Of a DNA stretch of 64,000 bases, positions 11,401 to 25,361 are shown piece after piece (position 1 is the first letter of the stretch; each line of letters opens with the position of its first letter). The stretch lies in contig NXFV01000145.1 of assembly GCA_002803225.1 (NCBI GenBank), positions 56,957 to 120,956 of the forward strand. The letters are read 5' to 3'. A program made the translations under genes and the position numbers. The DNA comes from Gamarada debralockiae (taxonomy: Eukaryota > Ascomycota > Leotiomycetes > Helotiales > Hyphodiscaceae). Below the pieces are notes generated by a model. The model worked only from the letters and a program-made list of their open reading frames with translations, was not told where the DNA came from and did not search any database.

Positions 11401-12719
11401 GGACGAACTTTCGATCCGCGGCCGGTAGAGTTGAAGAAAGGTCCAGTAATTGAGTCCCACGGTGGGTGACAAATTTCTTCACCTGCTTCCAGACTTCTCG
11501 CTGAGGAGTAGTTATGACCAGCTTGCCCTTTGTCTTTCCCTTCACCATGACATCCTCCTTGGCCATCTGCTTTCCCTTGAACCAATTTTGGTCCGCACTC
11601 TCCGATTCGAAGAAGCGATACTCGACATGTGACAGCTCTTCCAACAATGTGGCCAGCCGCTTCATATTGATGACGCCTCCCTCATTGATATAACCATCGA
11701 CCTTGGGTAGAACAGTCTTGTAGACCTTGAACATCAACGCCAATGCTCCTTCGTTGATATGCAAGTTGGGAAGATTTGGCAAGAAATCGTTTCCAACAAA
11801 GAACGCCATAAGTATAAAATCGTCAATAACTCTTTCCAAGTCGTACGGAAAATCCAATGCCCCTTCCTCTTTTAATTCCTGAAACTCCAATTCTAGATAT
11901 TCTCGAACAATGCAGAGATGCATGAGATAGAAATTCTGATGCTCTAGCTCTTTCGACTTCGACTTGCTCTGTCTACCGAAAGTAACCTCTTCCCGTAGCA
12001 AACAAAAATGCGGATCGTGACTCAGAAGACCAAGCATAATCAAGTCGGCATCGAGACCGTATAGGCAGTGTCGGACGTTTGGATCGTAATCGGGCTGCGC
12101 CTTGGCTAATCGAATGTATTCCATAATCTTGTGTTCGCCTTCCCCTGGTACTTCATGGCCCGAAAGCAAAATCTCACAGCCCTGCCACTCTGCATCCTCT
12201 GAAACTTTCTTGTTGATGAAGTACTTCAGCTGCTGAGTTAACTTGTGCATAAACTCCGTTCCTAGATATGTTCAGCTTCATGCACGTACATTTCCTTGGA
12301 GAGAGCACTGTACCTGGAGTGATAGCATTACTATCAAAAGCTTCCTCCTTTGGCATCTCCTTCCCTTCTCGAATAGCTTTCTCTCTTGCGACTTCAACAT
12401 CAAGCGCAGTTCGAAATCTGCGAGCTCGCTGCTGGTTCATCTTCGCTCTCGGAGCAACTCCATCGATGGCCATGAAGAAAAGCTGCTTGGGCTTGATTTT
12501 TCCAAACAGATGCTCGATGTAGTTGAAGATTGCAATAAACATTTGCTCTTCGGTCATACGAAATGTCGCATCGTCGGAGTCTTTGTGTGTACAGTTGTGG
12601 ATGATGCCGTTCATGTCTAGGTAGAGGCAGTCGAACTCTGGAATCCGATTCTCTGCGATCAGCTGTGAGATCGCCGGATACCGCTCGCTCATCCATCTGA
12701 AGAATTTAGGGACACCCAT
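8409..12719 (-). CDS. xrn1: 5'-3' exoribonuclease 1 (Xrn1/Kem1)
   Basis: The main cytoplasmic 5'-3' exonuclease for decapped mRNA. There are three exons: 12719-12314, 12261-10975 and 10921-8409, with introns of 52 and 53 bp (GTACAG...CTAG and GTATGT...CTAG). They give 1401 residues, typical for the family. The N-terminal catalytic region is complete. MGVPKFFRW opens the protein, Asp35 lies in LYLDMNG, and acidic metal ligands follow in EGEHKIMEY, GLDADLIML and VGNDFLPNLP. The middle carries the Xrn1-specific conserved region (YHYSPMISDVIKGL across the second intron). The C-terminus is a long RGG/RGR-rich tail, likely RNA- or protein-binding and less conserved. It is divergent from hat2 with about 530 bp between starts. 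Confidence 0.97.
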
Positions 12720-13245
12720 GATTGGTGATAGCGCAGTGAGCGCGTTGTGTTGTTATGTAGCGTTGCTGTGTGTAGGTATTCGAAATCTGTGTTGATGGAG
12801 GGGCACGTTGCTGTTACCGCAGAGTGCTTCCGCGCGAAGAAAAGAACGTTCGAAACGTCTTTACTCCACTTTCGTAATATCCGTAGAAATGAAAGAAGTG
12901 ACTTTCGCTTCCTCTGACTCTCTTCTTCTCCTTTCGCTCTCTTCGTGGTGAGTCACCGTCGTGATTGATTTTATTGTTTTTCGCAGTTTCGAAACTCAGC
13001 CTTGGATCTTTGACGTCGACCTGAATTGGGCGACAAATACTACGCTAGCAGGGGGGTGTCAATCTTAACGCCTTGGTGCCTGAACCACTCAACGCGCGAT
13101 ATCACTTCAGCGCGCGTCTCCCGATTTTCAACACGTAAAGGCGAGGCTTCTTTCAATTTCTCTCAAACCTCACTGCTTCTCTACCCTTCTCGACGATCCA
13201 AATTCTGCGATCGTCTCTTCTCATTTGATATCTACAAGGAACATC
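12720..13245. promoter_or_regulatory. Divergent promoter region between xrn1 and hat2
   Basis: A shared intergenic region of 526 bp. On the hat2 side it contains two ACGCG cores, at 13092-13096 and, on the other strand, at 13113-13117, embedded in GCGCG runs. ACGCG is the core of MBF-type (Swi6/Mbp1) sites. CT-rich stretches (12910-12950) resemble fungal promoter pyrimidine tracts. Function is inferred. Confidence 0.45.
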
Positions 13246-14912
<1,667 letters not shown>

Positions 14913-15531
14913 ACATGGGTTGGATGAAGGTTCGCAGATACCCGGAGATATTACGATGAGCTGAGTGTGCGGAGGAAAAGGAGTTACATTGCATACCTTC
15001 AAAGGCCGGCGTTAGAAGGTCAATTATGAAATTTGATGGTCCAGTGACTATCCTACCCGCAAATAAATGAATATCTCATGCAATTTTCCTTTGGTCGAGG
15101 GACTTGCTTCGGGTGTCCTCCATCCCATGTGCGATTTCTGAGCTATTGAGACAATTAAGTTCAGTTACTGAGCCCCACTGAGCCTTTGAAGCAAACCTTC
15201 TATCAGGCAATTTCCATACCGGAGTCCAGAATCTTCTCGGTCTCTGTCGTCTTATCATTGAATCGGGTTAATCCCTCTTAAGTGAGATTCACTCTCCACA
15301 TGTTTTCTCACACACGAGCCTCATTTGCGGAGCTATTATTGTTTATTGACGACAATAGGAAGCAAATTTCCACATAAATACATGTCCTTCACACGTCGAC
15401 GCAACACCTTCCAAACCACTCTCAACCAGTCATCGATTCTCTCAAACCCACCCAACCATTTGTACAACGAATACCCTTACAACTTCAACGCGTCAAATGA
15501 AATCCCGTTATCACTTCCACCTGCCGCGAAG
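14913..15531. other. Intergenic between hat2 and the F-box gene
   Basis: Holds the hat2 3' end and the leader of the next gene. In-frame upstream ATGs exist at 15325 and 15382, so the F-box protein could be longer at its N-terminus. Confidence 0.5.
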
Positions 15532-17118
15532 ATGTCATTCCAAAACAACGGCGAGTCCTCCACAAGCCAACACCAACCAACAACCTCCCAACTCCAAGGT
15601 TTGGGACTTGGTCTAGGCCTTGGTTTGGCCGACTCCTTTGCCCGCGCATGCGTCGAAGAAGAACAAGACAACGCGAAAGAGCAAGAGCAACAGGGACTCT
15701 CAAAGGACGAGCTGGCAGAAAATGAGCGCAGAGTCGCAGCCGCCGAACAAGCCCGTGCGACCATCACCGACTCCGCTCTCGCAGCAACAGGCATCGACCC
15801 GGACATCGAAGCTCTCTTCTCAGAAGACTTCGATCCCGAACTCCTCTTCCCACCATCTCCAACAAAATCCATCTCTCCCCGCAAAGGCAACATCGTACCC
15901 AGCAGAAAGAAACACCACAATTTCTTCTCCAACATGGCCAACACGCCCGAACTATTCATGGAACTCGCAAAGCACCTGCGCATCAAAGACCTGCTTTCTT
16001 TGTACGCAATTTCGAGAGATTTTCATGAGACGATTAATGGGCATTTGAGTCATTGTATGAAAGGGTGCGCGGAATATATGGCTCCTGATGCGGCGAAGTT
16101 GTTTTTGTTTAAGTTTTATGGACCGTTGTGTGTGCCTGATCCGGCTGGTCGACCGCATCCGTTACGAGAGGGCGAGGTGAGGAAGGTCCCGGGATTGAAG
16201 TGGTTGCAGATGGTTGTGCATAGAGAGAAGACGGTTAGAGATATTTTGGCGGCTATGGCGAGGCAGGGGCATAGGATGCCGAAGGGGATGGCTCTAAGTC
16301 TTAAAAAGAGTATGTAGTCCCCTAATCCCTCTCTTATCCTCTCCTGTTTGAATCGTCGAGTTCGACTTGCAGATTCTACTCTATGAAGTTCAGAGGATGA
16401 TCTTGTAGTTTACACCCACGCACCTCAATCTTTCACTTTGAGCGTTGCTAAGGAGATGTTAACAGTGTGGCTAATTATGGACATCTCCACAACCGCTGGC
16501 CGCGTCCAAATGATGCACAACCAAAAGCTCTTCACCGACATCGACCTCTACAACATCCAACTTTTCATCTGTAAGCTCGACATGCGATTTAACGACCCCA
16601 TCGACGGACCTGGCGACGACTCCCTCCGAAAGCTATTCCTCGGCCAACGAGGCCTTTCCCCCCTCTCCAATCTCCTAAAACGCAAAGCCTATCTCGAACT
16701 CATCGATGTAGTCAAACTCGGAGTTCGCTACAGTTATCGAGTGCGGCCCGAGCATCGAGGAATGGAGATCTTTGGGGTGCCGCCGGAAGAGATTGGGGTG
16801 GGCCATCTGGAGGGATGGGGAGCGGGGAGAGTGCATTTGATGAGGCCGGATGAGCTGGTTATGAGGGAGAGTGTGCGACGGCAGTTGGGGCTCAAACATC
16901 ATATTATGGAGATGATGCTTTGGGGGTATGTGGATCCGATTACGGGGCTGGATACGCCGGCGAGTGAGGAGGAGAAGTATATGAGTGATGATGAGGAGAA
17001 GAAGAGGGATGAGTGGAGCGATTATTGTCAGAGTAGTGATGAGGAAGGAGAGGATGAAGATGATGAAGAGGGCGATGATGATGATGACAACTACTTCTTT
17101 GGTAGCGGAAACAACTGA
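15532..17118 (+). CDS. F-box domain protein, acidic C-terminus
   Basis: A probable substrate adaptor of an SCF ubiquitin ligase. There are two exons, 15532-16309 and 16394-17118, with an intron GTATGT...TTCAG that keeps the frame (LKK joined to DDLVVYTHAPQ). The start MSFQNNGESS is chosen because it follows a poor leader-like stretch. The F-box lies around residues 140-175 (NTPELFMELAKHLRIKDLLS, then LYAISRDFHETINGH). The N-terminus is Gln/Glu-rich with a GLGLGLGLGL run. The rest has no recognised repeat domain. The protein ends in a very acidic tail (SSDEEGEDEDDEEG) before FFGSGNN. The substrate is unknown. It is convergent with the kinase gene downstream. Confidence 0.8.
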
Positions 17119-17721
17119 GTTTTTTCTTGGCCTTGTTAGCGGCAGAGATGCACGAGAAGGGGTGCTTCATTTGTCTAGACTTTTCGATGCTGGAGTTTTG
17201 AAAGCAATGGGAAGATATGAGCTGTGCAAGGGGCTCTGAGATGGAGAGATTTTGAGGTAGCGTTGGTCTGAGGGTATGCTATGCCCATCTCTCCAAAAGA
17301 TTTTTAGTTGCATGAGTCAAAGGACAGAAGTATGATGTCGGACTAGACTTGAGTATCGTTGTAGAATAAAGAATTCAAAAATCAGCAGAATCAGTGAGTA
17401 ACTGGGAACTTCAACGTTGGCAAGAGCGATTTATCTCCCAGTATCATCTAGGCTAGTTCGATATCTTACAATGAACGCCCCATCAATCAACGCCAATGCA
17501 GCTGACCAAAAGATCAATTCTTATGCCACTGAATCTGGCGAAGAGAGAGCCCTCGCCATAATCATCAATGATTCGCTCCATTCACTTTGCATGCACCAAA
17601 GCTTGCAATGCACCCCATTAACTCCATTTGATCCCATGCTTGCTCAAATGCACCATCCATCATTGCTCCAGATACAATTCCTACAAATCCAACAATTGCA
17701 CATCCATGTGCTGCTCCCCGT
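17119..17721. other. Convergent 3' intergenic region
   Basis: Lies between the stop of the F-box gene and the stop of the minus-strand kinase gene. It should contain both transcript ends. No gene or repeat recognised. Confidence 0.5.
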
Positions 17722-20700
17722 TTATTTGACGGCTTCTCCCGTCTTGCTGGTTGGCAAGGCAGGCGGGCCCATCGCAACTCTCTTCGGTTCCGGTTCAGCG
17801 GCCTCGGATTCAGCACCTCGCTTCTTATCCTTCTCGGCCTTGAGAGCAGCTTCCTTCTGTGCCTGTCGACGAGCCTCTTTATCTTTGCGTTCGTTTTCCT
17901 TTCGAAGAGCTTTGGATTCGAATTCGTGCCAATCGCCTTCCAGTTTCGCGAGTCTGAGTTTGAAGTCAGTATTGTCAAAAGAAATTAGAAACGATGGAGG
18001 TACGTACTCAATAGCTTGTCTTGGCTTCGGCTCCTCCGTCGTGAAATACGGATGTTCAAGAACATCGGAAGCGGAAGGACGCTTATCAGGATCGTATTGG
18101 AACATGTTGACCAACAGTTCGTAAGCGGCGGGCGTGACTCTCTCCTTATACTTCTCCTCGAACACATTCGGTCGTCTCGCTGTCGGTCTCAACAACTCGA
18201 ACCAAGCCATATCAACCAAGCCTGGCCAATCATTCTTGTTTGGTGTGCCGAGAACAGCGTAGATCTTCTCCAACTGAGATATCTCACCTCCATCGCCGGG
18301 GAAAATAGCATGCCGAGTGAATATTTCCACGAGCACGCAGGCTGCACTCCAGATGTCGACAGCAGGACCATATTGCGTTTCGCCCAATAGGAGCTCAGGA
18401 GATCGGTACCAGATGGTAATGACACGGTTGGTGTAATCTAATTGGCGACGTTTGGCGTAGAAGCGTGCAAGACCGAAATCTGCCAACTTGAGCTGACCTT
18501 CGTTGCTGACGAGGATATTTGCCGCTTTGATATCGCGGTGAAGAACGCCCCGGCGGTGGAGATAGTCGAGACCTTCGAAGAGTTGCTTTGCTAGGTGCTT
18601 CTTGTGTGCAGGCTCTAGCTTGAATGTGGGATGGTTTAGCAGTCCGGTGAGATCGTGGGAGAGATACTCGAAAACCATGAAGCAATCGTTCTTCTCAACC
18701 ATAACCTCCTGGAGATTGACGATCGTGGGGTGCTTCAGGGACTGCAACAGCTTGATTTCTCGAACTGCCGTGACTGGGAAGCCATCTCGCTCTCCTTCCA
18801 TACGAATCTTCTTCAAAGCTACCAAGTTCTTTGTGTAAACATTTATGGCCTTGAAAACCTTGCCGTATGTTCCAGATCCTACAACTGACTCGTTGCCGGG
18901 TTTTCGGAAGTAAACCGAATCGGATTTCTTGAACTCTTCTGAAAGCTGTGGCCGCTCCTTTCGACGCTTCATAATCTTCTTCACCTTACGGGTAGTTGGA
19001 GGAGGAGGTTCGCGGAATTCCTGCCGTCTAGCAGATGCCGGTTCGGTTGGAATGCTTCGCGATGAAGATGGACCTCGAGGTCGGTCTGGGCTGGTTTGCA
19101 CATCTCGGCGTGCCGGGACTGCATTCAGCTTTTGAGATATTTCGGGTTTCGGAGGAGTTGGAGTTGGTTTCGATGAGGCCTTGAAGGCAAAAGAGAATTT
19201 GTTAGGATTCTGTTGGCTTTGCGGTCCGGTTGGCGGAGGTCTGCTTGGAGGTGGCATCTGCTCTTCATCCGTCTTCTTGGTGGCCTCCTTATCCTCTACT
19301 CGAAGGTCCTTAGACGGTCTGAATAAATCTTCACTATCCTCTTCCTCCTCTAGTGGTTGCTGTAAAGCACCTTCAGGAGGGCCTTGATATTGTTGTGGAT
19401 ATTGCTGTTGAGGAGAAGAATGTTGTGGCGTAACGTTTCCAGAATGAGGATGCTGTCCACGGCCTGCCCCGGCTGGACCTGGTGCAGTGTTCCAATTATT
19501 TTGAAAGTGACCACCACGGCCTCCTCGATGATCGCCTCGGCCTCCGCGAGCATTGAATTGGTTATTTCCTCGGAAAGCACGTTGATTACCGCGAAAGTTT
19601 TGAGGGTATGAGTGATTCATCGGACCGGTTGGAGGGGCTTGATATGGAGGAGACTGAGCTTGATTACCGTAATAACCTTGAGGTCCAGTAGGAGGGGAGT
19701 AACCGGCTTGTTGTGGGTATTGACTGCGGTCTGGTTAGCGAAGATAATTTGTGAGTACGGACTTGCTTACCCTTGAGATGAATATTGCTGTGGCTGACCG
19801 CCCCAGCTGCCTCTTCCTGAATTGTAGGGTGATTGTGCTTGAGGTGAGTTGTGGTACGAATTCGGTGTCATCTGGTGCTGTGGCGATTGAGAGTATTGTC
19901 GTGGATCGACTTGTTGTGGTTGTTGGTTATATTGAGCTTTTAAGGGAAAGGCAGCTTGCATCTGCTGATTGGGGTTATAGCCTTGTTGCCCTCCATAGAA
20001 GCCTCTGCCGGCCATCTTATCAGCCTTCACTTCGATGCTATTGGCACCCGAAGCAGCAGATGATGGTCTTCCTTTTCCCTTCTGCTTGCCTGGGCGGTAC
20101 TCGTCTCGAGATGGCCGACCTCCCTTATCACGCTTTGGAGATGATCCTCGATTTGATTTGGGCCCCTTTGGAGCACGTGGCGAAGGTTGGCGAGAGCGAT
20201 TTGGTGGTTCGTAGCGATCGACGTCTGGAGACCTACGGCCTTTGTTTGGAGATGGATTTCTCTTTCGGTCCTTATCCTTGGACTTATCAAAGGAAGATGG
20301 CGATCTTTCCCGAGGCTTTTGCTGCCGTGCTGGGCTGTGGTGTGGTGATCGGTTGTGTCTTTGGTTGTCGGGCTGAGGTGCACGAGAAGGCGCTGCTCGG
20401 TCGTGTTTTGGGCTGGTAGAACGGCCCCTTCTGTCAGAAACCCCCGAATCTCTATTATGTCTATTTCTGCCGTCTGCGCGAATATCTGAGTGATTGCGTT
20501 CGGGCGAGCGTCTTCGAGGTGGGTTGGGTGAATGAGGTTGACGTTTCTTATCTCCCCGCGATGATGCAACTGAGCCTCCGCCTAGGCGTGATGGGCTTCG
20601 TGATGATGCTCGCTTTGACTTCTTATGGTGAGATCGAGATACTGATGGGCTTCGACTCTTCCGACGTTTGCCTGATGGCGAATGATGCCCACCACGCTTT

Positions 20701-21050
20701 GACTTCTCGGAGCCTCGCGTGTCAAGAAGCTCTCGCCCTCTATTGCGCTCTCGTACCTCCTCTCTTGAATCTCGAAGTGGGGACCTCGATGGTCTCCGTC
20801 TGCGATCTTGACTCCGTTCACGCGGTCTATCGTCGAGGTCGGAGACTGGTCTGGGCTTGGCGGCACCTCGATCCCTCGAGTTGGGTTCCTTGTCGGTCTC
20901 GGGGCGACGTGTCGCAGGGGATCGCGATCTTCGTGGACGTGGAACTCCTCGATCAACTCTACCTCGGTCTCTGCGGTCGTCACCGTGGCTCCAGCTGTCT
21001 TTCATTGCGACATACCGGGCTGGAGAATGTTGTGTGGGAGGAAGAATCAT
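17722..21050 (-). CDS. ctk1: CTD kinase catalytic subunit, CTK1/CDK12-type
   Basis: A cyclin-dependent kinase expected to phosphorylate Ser2 of the RNA polymerase II C-terminal domain during elongation. Three exons, 21050-19771, 19723-18008 and 17953-17722, give 1075 residues in phase. The first about 330 residues are RS/RD-rich (SRSPSRLGG, RRSPERNHSD), as in CDK12 proteins. A Gln/Pro-rich section and RGG-like repeats (GGRGDHRGGRGG) follow. The kinase domain shows the P-loop GSGTYGKVF, FPVTAVREIKLL, HRDIKAANIL, DFGLARF and T-loop NRVITIWYRSPELLLG. The tail, EGDWHEFESKALRKENER, is the CTK1/Lsk1 signature that rules out CDK9/Bur1. Alternative start: Met at 21005. The 54-nt second intron lacks stops and is a multiple of three. 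Confidence 0.9.
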
Positions 21051-23384
21051 GTCTTCGTTGTAAATGCTAGTCGAGCTAAAAATGTGGTCCGCTATGGCGG
21101 CCTTTAGCGAAGACGACTGATTCGGCGATGGGGGTGCAACGCAACGTGATGCGTGGATGATAACAAGAGAAACGTCTGAGAGTGGAAAGTTGAAATAGAA
21201 AATAAAAGGGAAATGTCTCTCCCTTCTGGTAAGTAAACTTACCGTAAGGTGAGATCCGAGTCCAAATTCCCAGCGCCTGTTTTATCGCGATGCTGTCCCT
21301 TCTCTTTTCTCAATCAATGACCAGGTCGCGTTACCCGAGCCACTCTTGTCCATGCATCCTCCTTCAAGAGGCAAAATACATAATTGAAGTCACACGGCAT
21401 ACAAGTTATCTACGATGCGCGACGGGCGCGGCAATTCAAAGGACGCAAGCATATTGATGCGGTATCCTCCTCTTCAATGAAGATCGCACTCCCCACAGCC
21501 CTGTTCTTCTGGAAACAACGGAGATTCTGTTGCAGGTCCCGTCTTCATGAAGCACGGTGGACAAGAATCACTCTCCACCACTCCTGTGATGTCGCCATAA
21601 CGCATTTCGATAATGATTTTTCCATAGTTCGATGAAGTCTCGATGTTGGCTCGAAATGTTCCTTCGATGACGATTCGATGTTGGTGTTGATGCATTGTAT
21701 GACGGCTGGATCCAACCAGATATTCGATCATCGCCGTTGGACGTAGATTCGTTGATCAACTTGGTGGTACAGTGCATGCTTTCTTCTCTCGATCTCCACT
21801 GATAAGTTGGAGAGTTCTGGTATCAGTGAAATCTGAATTTCAAGTCGTGGCGGGGCCCAAATGAATCCTTTTTTGGCAACCCCGAACGTCTATCTGTTCA
21901 AGCAGAGAGACATTCCGTTAGACGCCTGCAGTACCCAAGTCGCGCAGGATAATTCAACTTGTGCTATCGAGAGTAAAAGAAGTCTTTCCAACAGCGCCTC
22001 AAATCACTCAAAGGGTATCGGTGATCAACGTTGTGTCAACGACGGGTAGACTCTTGCTGGCCACCGGTTTTGCGAAGTCTCAAATCAACGTAGACCAACA
22101 GAGCATCGATATGGGTTGAGCCAAATCTCTTGCCCAAGTTCCAAACATGCTGCCTATTCTGCAGATGAGGGCCAGACATGGGGGCATACGAATGCTGGGG
22201 GAGCGCGATAGCCAAAAGCGCTGCAGTCGAGCGCGAAGGTAGCGTTGTGCTCAGGCACATGAAGATTTCAAGCACGTCATGTCTGGCATATTCATACCTG
22301 CCAGTTGATATTCGCCTGGGGTTCTGTGAGGGGAAGGATAATGAGGAAATGCCGGCAACTCCTCAAGTTCCAGCGAGATCAACTCCGCCACAAGTATTAT
22401 CGATGAAGAAATGGTAACTGCCAACCCAGGAATCCGTCGCCTTCCAGTACCTCTGTAATAGCCTTTGATAATATCCCTTTGAGTCAAAGCCAACTGTAGC
22501 AATTATGTACTGTATGAACGACGTGGGAACTTAAAGTTTGCTATCGTCGGAGATGGGTTGTCTGGCGGTGTGGCCGCAATGGCGAACTCGTTTCTCCGGA
22601 TATCCTTTGTGTTCTGGGAGCTTTACTCCTGAACCTCAGACATTGTATTTCTTGTCGAAATGTATGGCAGACCAAATATGGGACGAAATCATCATCGTCG
22701 TTGGGTGGGATGTCGATGCTTTTGTGGAGTTGATTCCTCCATCGCGGTCGAAAGTGCGTCAGCCCAGAGGCTCTTGGACGTCTAGATTTCATCGAGTCTG
22801 TTCCTATCATGACCTATAAACATAAAGAAAAAAAAATTCTTCGAAACTCCGAGCGATCGTTGTCCGTCTCTCCCTTCTAATGAAACCGTTGATGGTGCGG
22901 CGATGCAAGGCAGGAACTTGTGTTTTGCTCGATTCGAAAGTGGAAGGCATCGCTTGGACACACGGTCCACCAACGTGCTGAGAATTTCGCAGACTATGAC
23001 GTGTACTACATAGACGCAATTCCAAGGCATCAACCTGCATATTTCATGACCTTTTCTATCAATCATTCATTCAGAATGAGCTATCCAATAGTCCTCTTGC
23101 CGGCCTCAGTTATGCTCAAGCAGGACATTTGGGCACGTCAAGCAAAATCCCCTCCCCTAAGTTAGGAATTACACACCTCCAATGCTCTGCGAAACGGTTC
23201 TACAAAATATCGAGACAACATTTCTTCTCAATCATACTGAGAACCCATTCCGTGTTAAACATATTGCATTAATTAGCTTATTATAAGGTATCAAACGCAC
23301 TATCTATTTCAACGTTTGGCAATGGGCAGTTTGGATAACTACAAGTCGCCCTAGATAACTAGGAATTTAATTACTCAACTAACC
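21051..23384. other. Gene-poor region, unclear open frames
   Basis: No gene can be supported. A minus-strand frame at 21474-21731 ends in a Cys-rich stretch (SDSCPPCFMK, QGCGECDLH). It could be the last exon of a small secreted protein, but no convincing upstream exon was found. A frame at 22541-22810 and its opposite-strand overlap both lack motifs. Confidence 0.35.
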
Positions 23385-24329
23385 TATCGGTCGCCTTCTC
23401 ACAGTCAGGGAATTTCGAGGACACTATATCATGGAAGATAGTCGAGTGTGCTGAAGACGTGTGGACCGTATCATGGCCGTGGCGGATGGGCTCGATTTGC
23501 TTTGCCATACCTCGTCAAAAAAGACCAAATCTTTGAAGGTAGGGCCTAGATGTTGCACGATGCACTTTGGAAAGGACCGCACTGTTCCAATGATGAAATA
23601 AAAGTGTCAAAGCAATGGTGAGAACTTTGCTATGGCGTGGTTGTACTGGAACCGCGTGGAATCGAAGTCGGGTGCTTCGATGCGGTGGTCGTGTCGGGAG
23701 AAGTCGTATTCCATCCTTAGGTCTGGAGATGTGTCAGAGAGGTTCAAAATAAGTGTTTCAAATTATGGATTTTGAATGACTCACCATTTGCTAAGGCAGC
23801 GTAGGCATTCTCCAACTGAATCACCCTCTACGAGTCCTTGTATTCCTTGAATCTCGCAATTAGCTCATCAACCCTCTCTTGCACCAGAGGTTGCAATGTC
23901 CTAGCCCTCTGCATCGAGAAGAACTCATTCAAACCGACTTCCTCATCTTATGCGTATCATGATTCGGGGATCGCCAGAATACTCGTGGGGATGCCAACTG
24001 ATTGGTTTGCCGATCCCTCTTATCCGCCCTCTTGTCATTTGGGTAGATCGCATCGTAGAACTCTAGATCACTGATATGAAGCTCATGGGGATTGATACGT
24101 ACGATTGGTCCGTACTGCTTGTGGAGATCTTGGATCTTCCAGATATACTTCTTCGGTTGATAATGTGGTGGTAAACTCGTACCAGAGGGTTAAGGCTGGC
24201 CAGCTTGGGGCCCGGGAAGGAAAAGATAGGTGAGAGGTAGAGACGGAAGATGATGCCGTAGACGGCGTAGAGGATCCTGCTCACTACTGCCCAGACTAGG
24301 AGTGATTGTGATAATAACCTGAATTCCAT
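23385..24329 (-). pseudogene. Cytochrome P450 (trichodiene-oxygenase-like), truncated pseudogene
   Basis: The N-terminal half of a fungal P450 is recognisable. A membrane anchor (MEFRLLSQSLLVWAVV) and YLSPIFSFPGPKLASL come first. After a frameshift near 24147, WKIQDLHKQYGPIVRINPHE continues through DLEFYDAIYP. A second frameshift (after HKMRKSV) leads into NEFFSMQRARTLQPLVQERV, with an in-frame TAG after KEYKDS. After an intron the frame DLRMEYDFSRHDHRIEAPDF continues, and after more breaks STIFHDIVSSKFPDCEK. The I-helix, ExxR and haem loop are absent, so about half the gene is gone. The family resembles the Tri4-type (CYP58-like) oxygenases common in fungal secondary metabolism; that subfamily call is tentative. 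Confidence 0.85.
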
Positions 24330-25361
24330 ATTTGAGAAAGCGGGCGTTTGTTGCGTTCTTGTCAACGCGTTAAGAGGCATCTCACCTCCTTTAATACAGT
24401 AATCAAGACTGTAGAGCTGGAGGCCCTCAAGTCCAACGCACCATGATTGGCAAGTCTATGGTACATCTCAGGTGAGGACGGTGGGAATGCTCGCGCTCCG
24501 TTGCCAATCCGTGACTGATGTTGCGATGCCACTTTAGTGCTCAGCTCCCAGTGACATGGATCTACTGAGATACCAAAAGTTACTGGAAGACTCCAACCGT
24601 ACCTCGTTCTGTTAGTGTTCCAGTCTTGAGCACAGGCTTCTTTGACCTCCATCCCGTTTCGGACCGTTTCTCCAGTTCCGGGGCAAGCGAGGTATCATCT
24701 TATGACGCTGCCCTTACGAAAAGTGCCAAGCACATGGGGAGTTGAGAACTTGAGACGAAACGAAAAGCTTAGTCAAAAAGACGTTTTGGTTGATGCTCCT
24801 TTGCAGACATATCCTAGACACTACTCCAAACAATCTCACTGGAGATTTAAGCATACATTTAAGGTGTCTTTGAGGAGCCAAGATCGATGGTTGTGGATCA
24901 AGGCCACCTCATCGCCTCCAGAGTGCAGGCGATCTTACGTGGACCCATCAATCCAACCCGGAAGAATAAAGCTCGCGATAGCTTCAACTTCGGACTCCAA
25001 AAGCAGATAAGGTACGGTACAGTAACATGGCCTTCAATGCTCATGACCTCGAATGGTTGATGATGGTTGTCGACACCCAAGTTCTTGAAGCGGCGGCGAT
25101 CTGGAGGAACGGGTACTTACGGATCTCCCTGCAATTTCCCCTGGCTAAACCCCTTTCGACGGCTCGAGGCACAGCATCACCCTCGCTGCAATCTCTCGTT
25201 TCCTTTCAGGTTCCCAGTGCTTCACTTCCATCATCGCGGCGACCTCCTCTTCCAGTGCATTTCTGCACATTACGTTCCTTCAATCGTCGTTGTTGTTCTC
25301 ACACGCGTCTCGTACGCAAGTCACTCATTAATTTCTTGTTCAATACCACGTTCATTTCACG
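24330..25361. other. Intergenic and promoter of the GH16 gene
   Basis: No supported gene. The last 200 bp before 25362 are pyrimidine-rich (CTTTCAGG, TTCCTTCAATCG, TTCTCAC), as in fungal core promoters. Confidence 0.45.

Noticed and set aside
20519..21070. 183-codon plus-strand open frame opposite the ctk1 RS exon
   Set aside because: It is the antisense shadow of the biased Arg/Ser codons of the RS domain.
21474..21731. Possible small Cys-rich secreted protein on the minus strand
   Set aside because: The Cys stretch is suggestive, but no signal peptide or upstream exon could be found.
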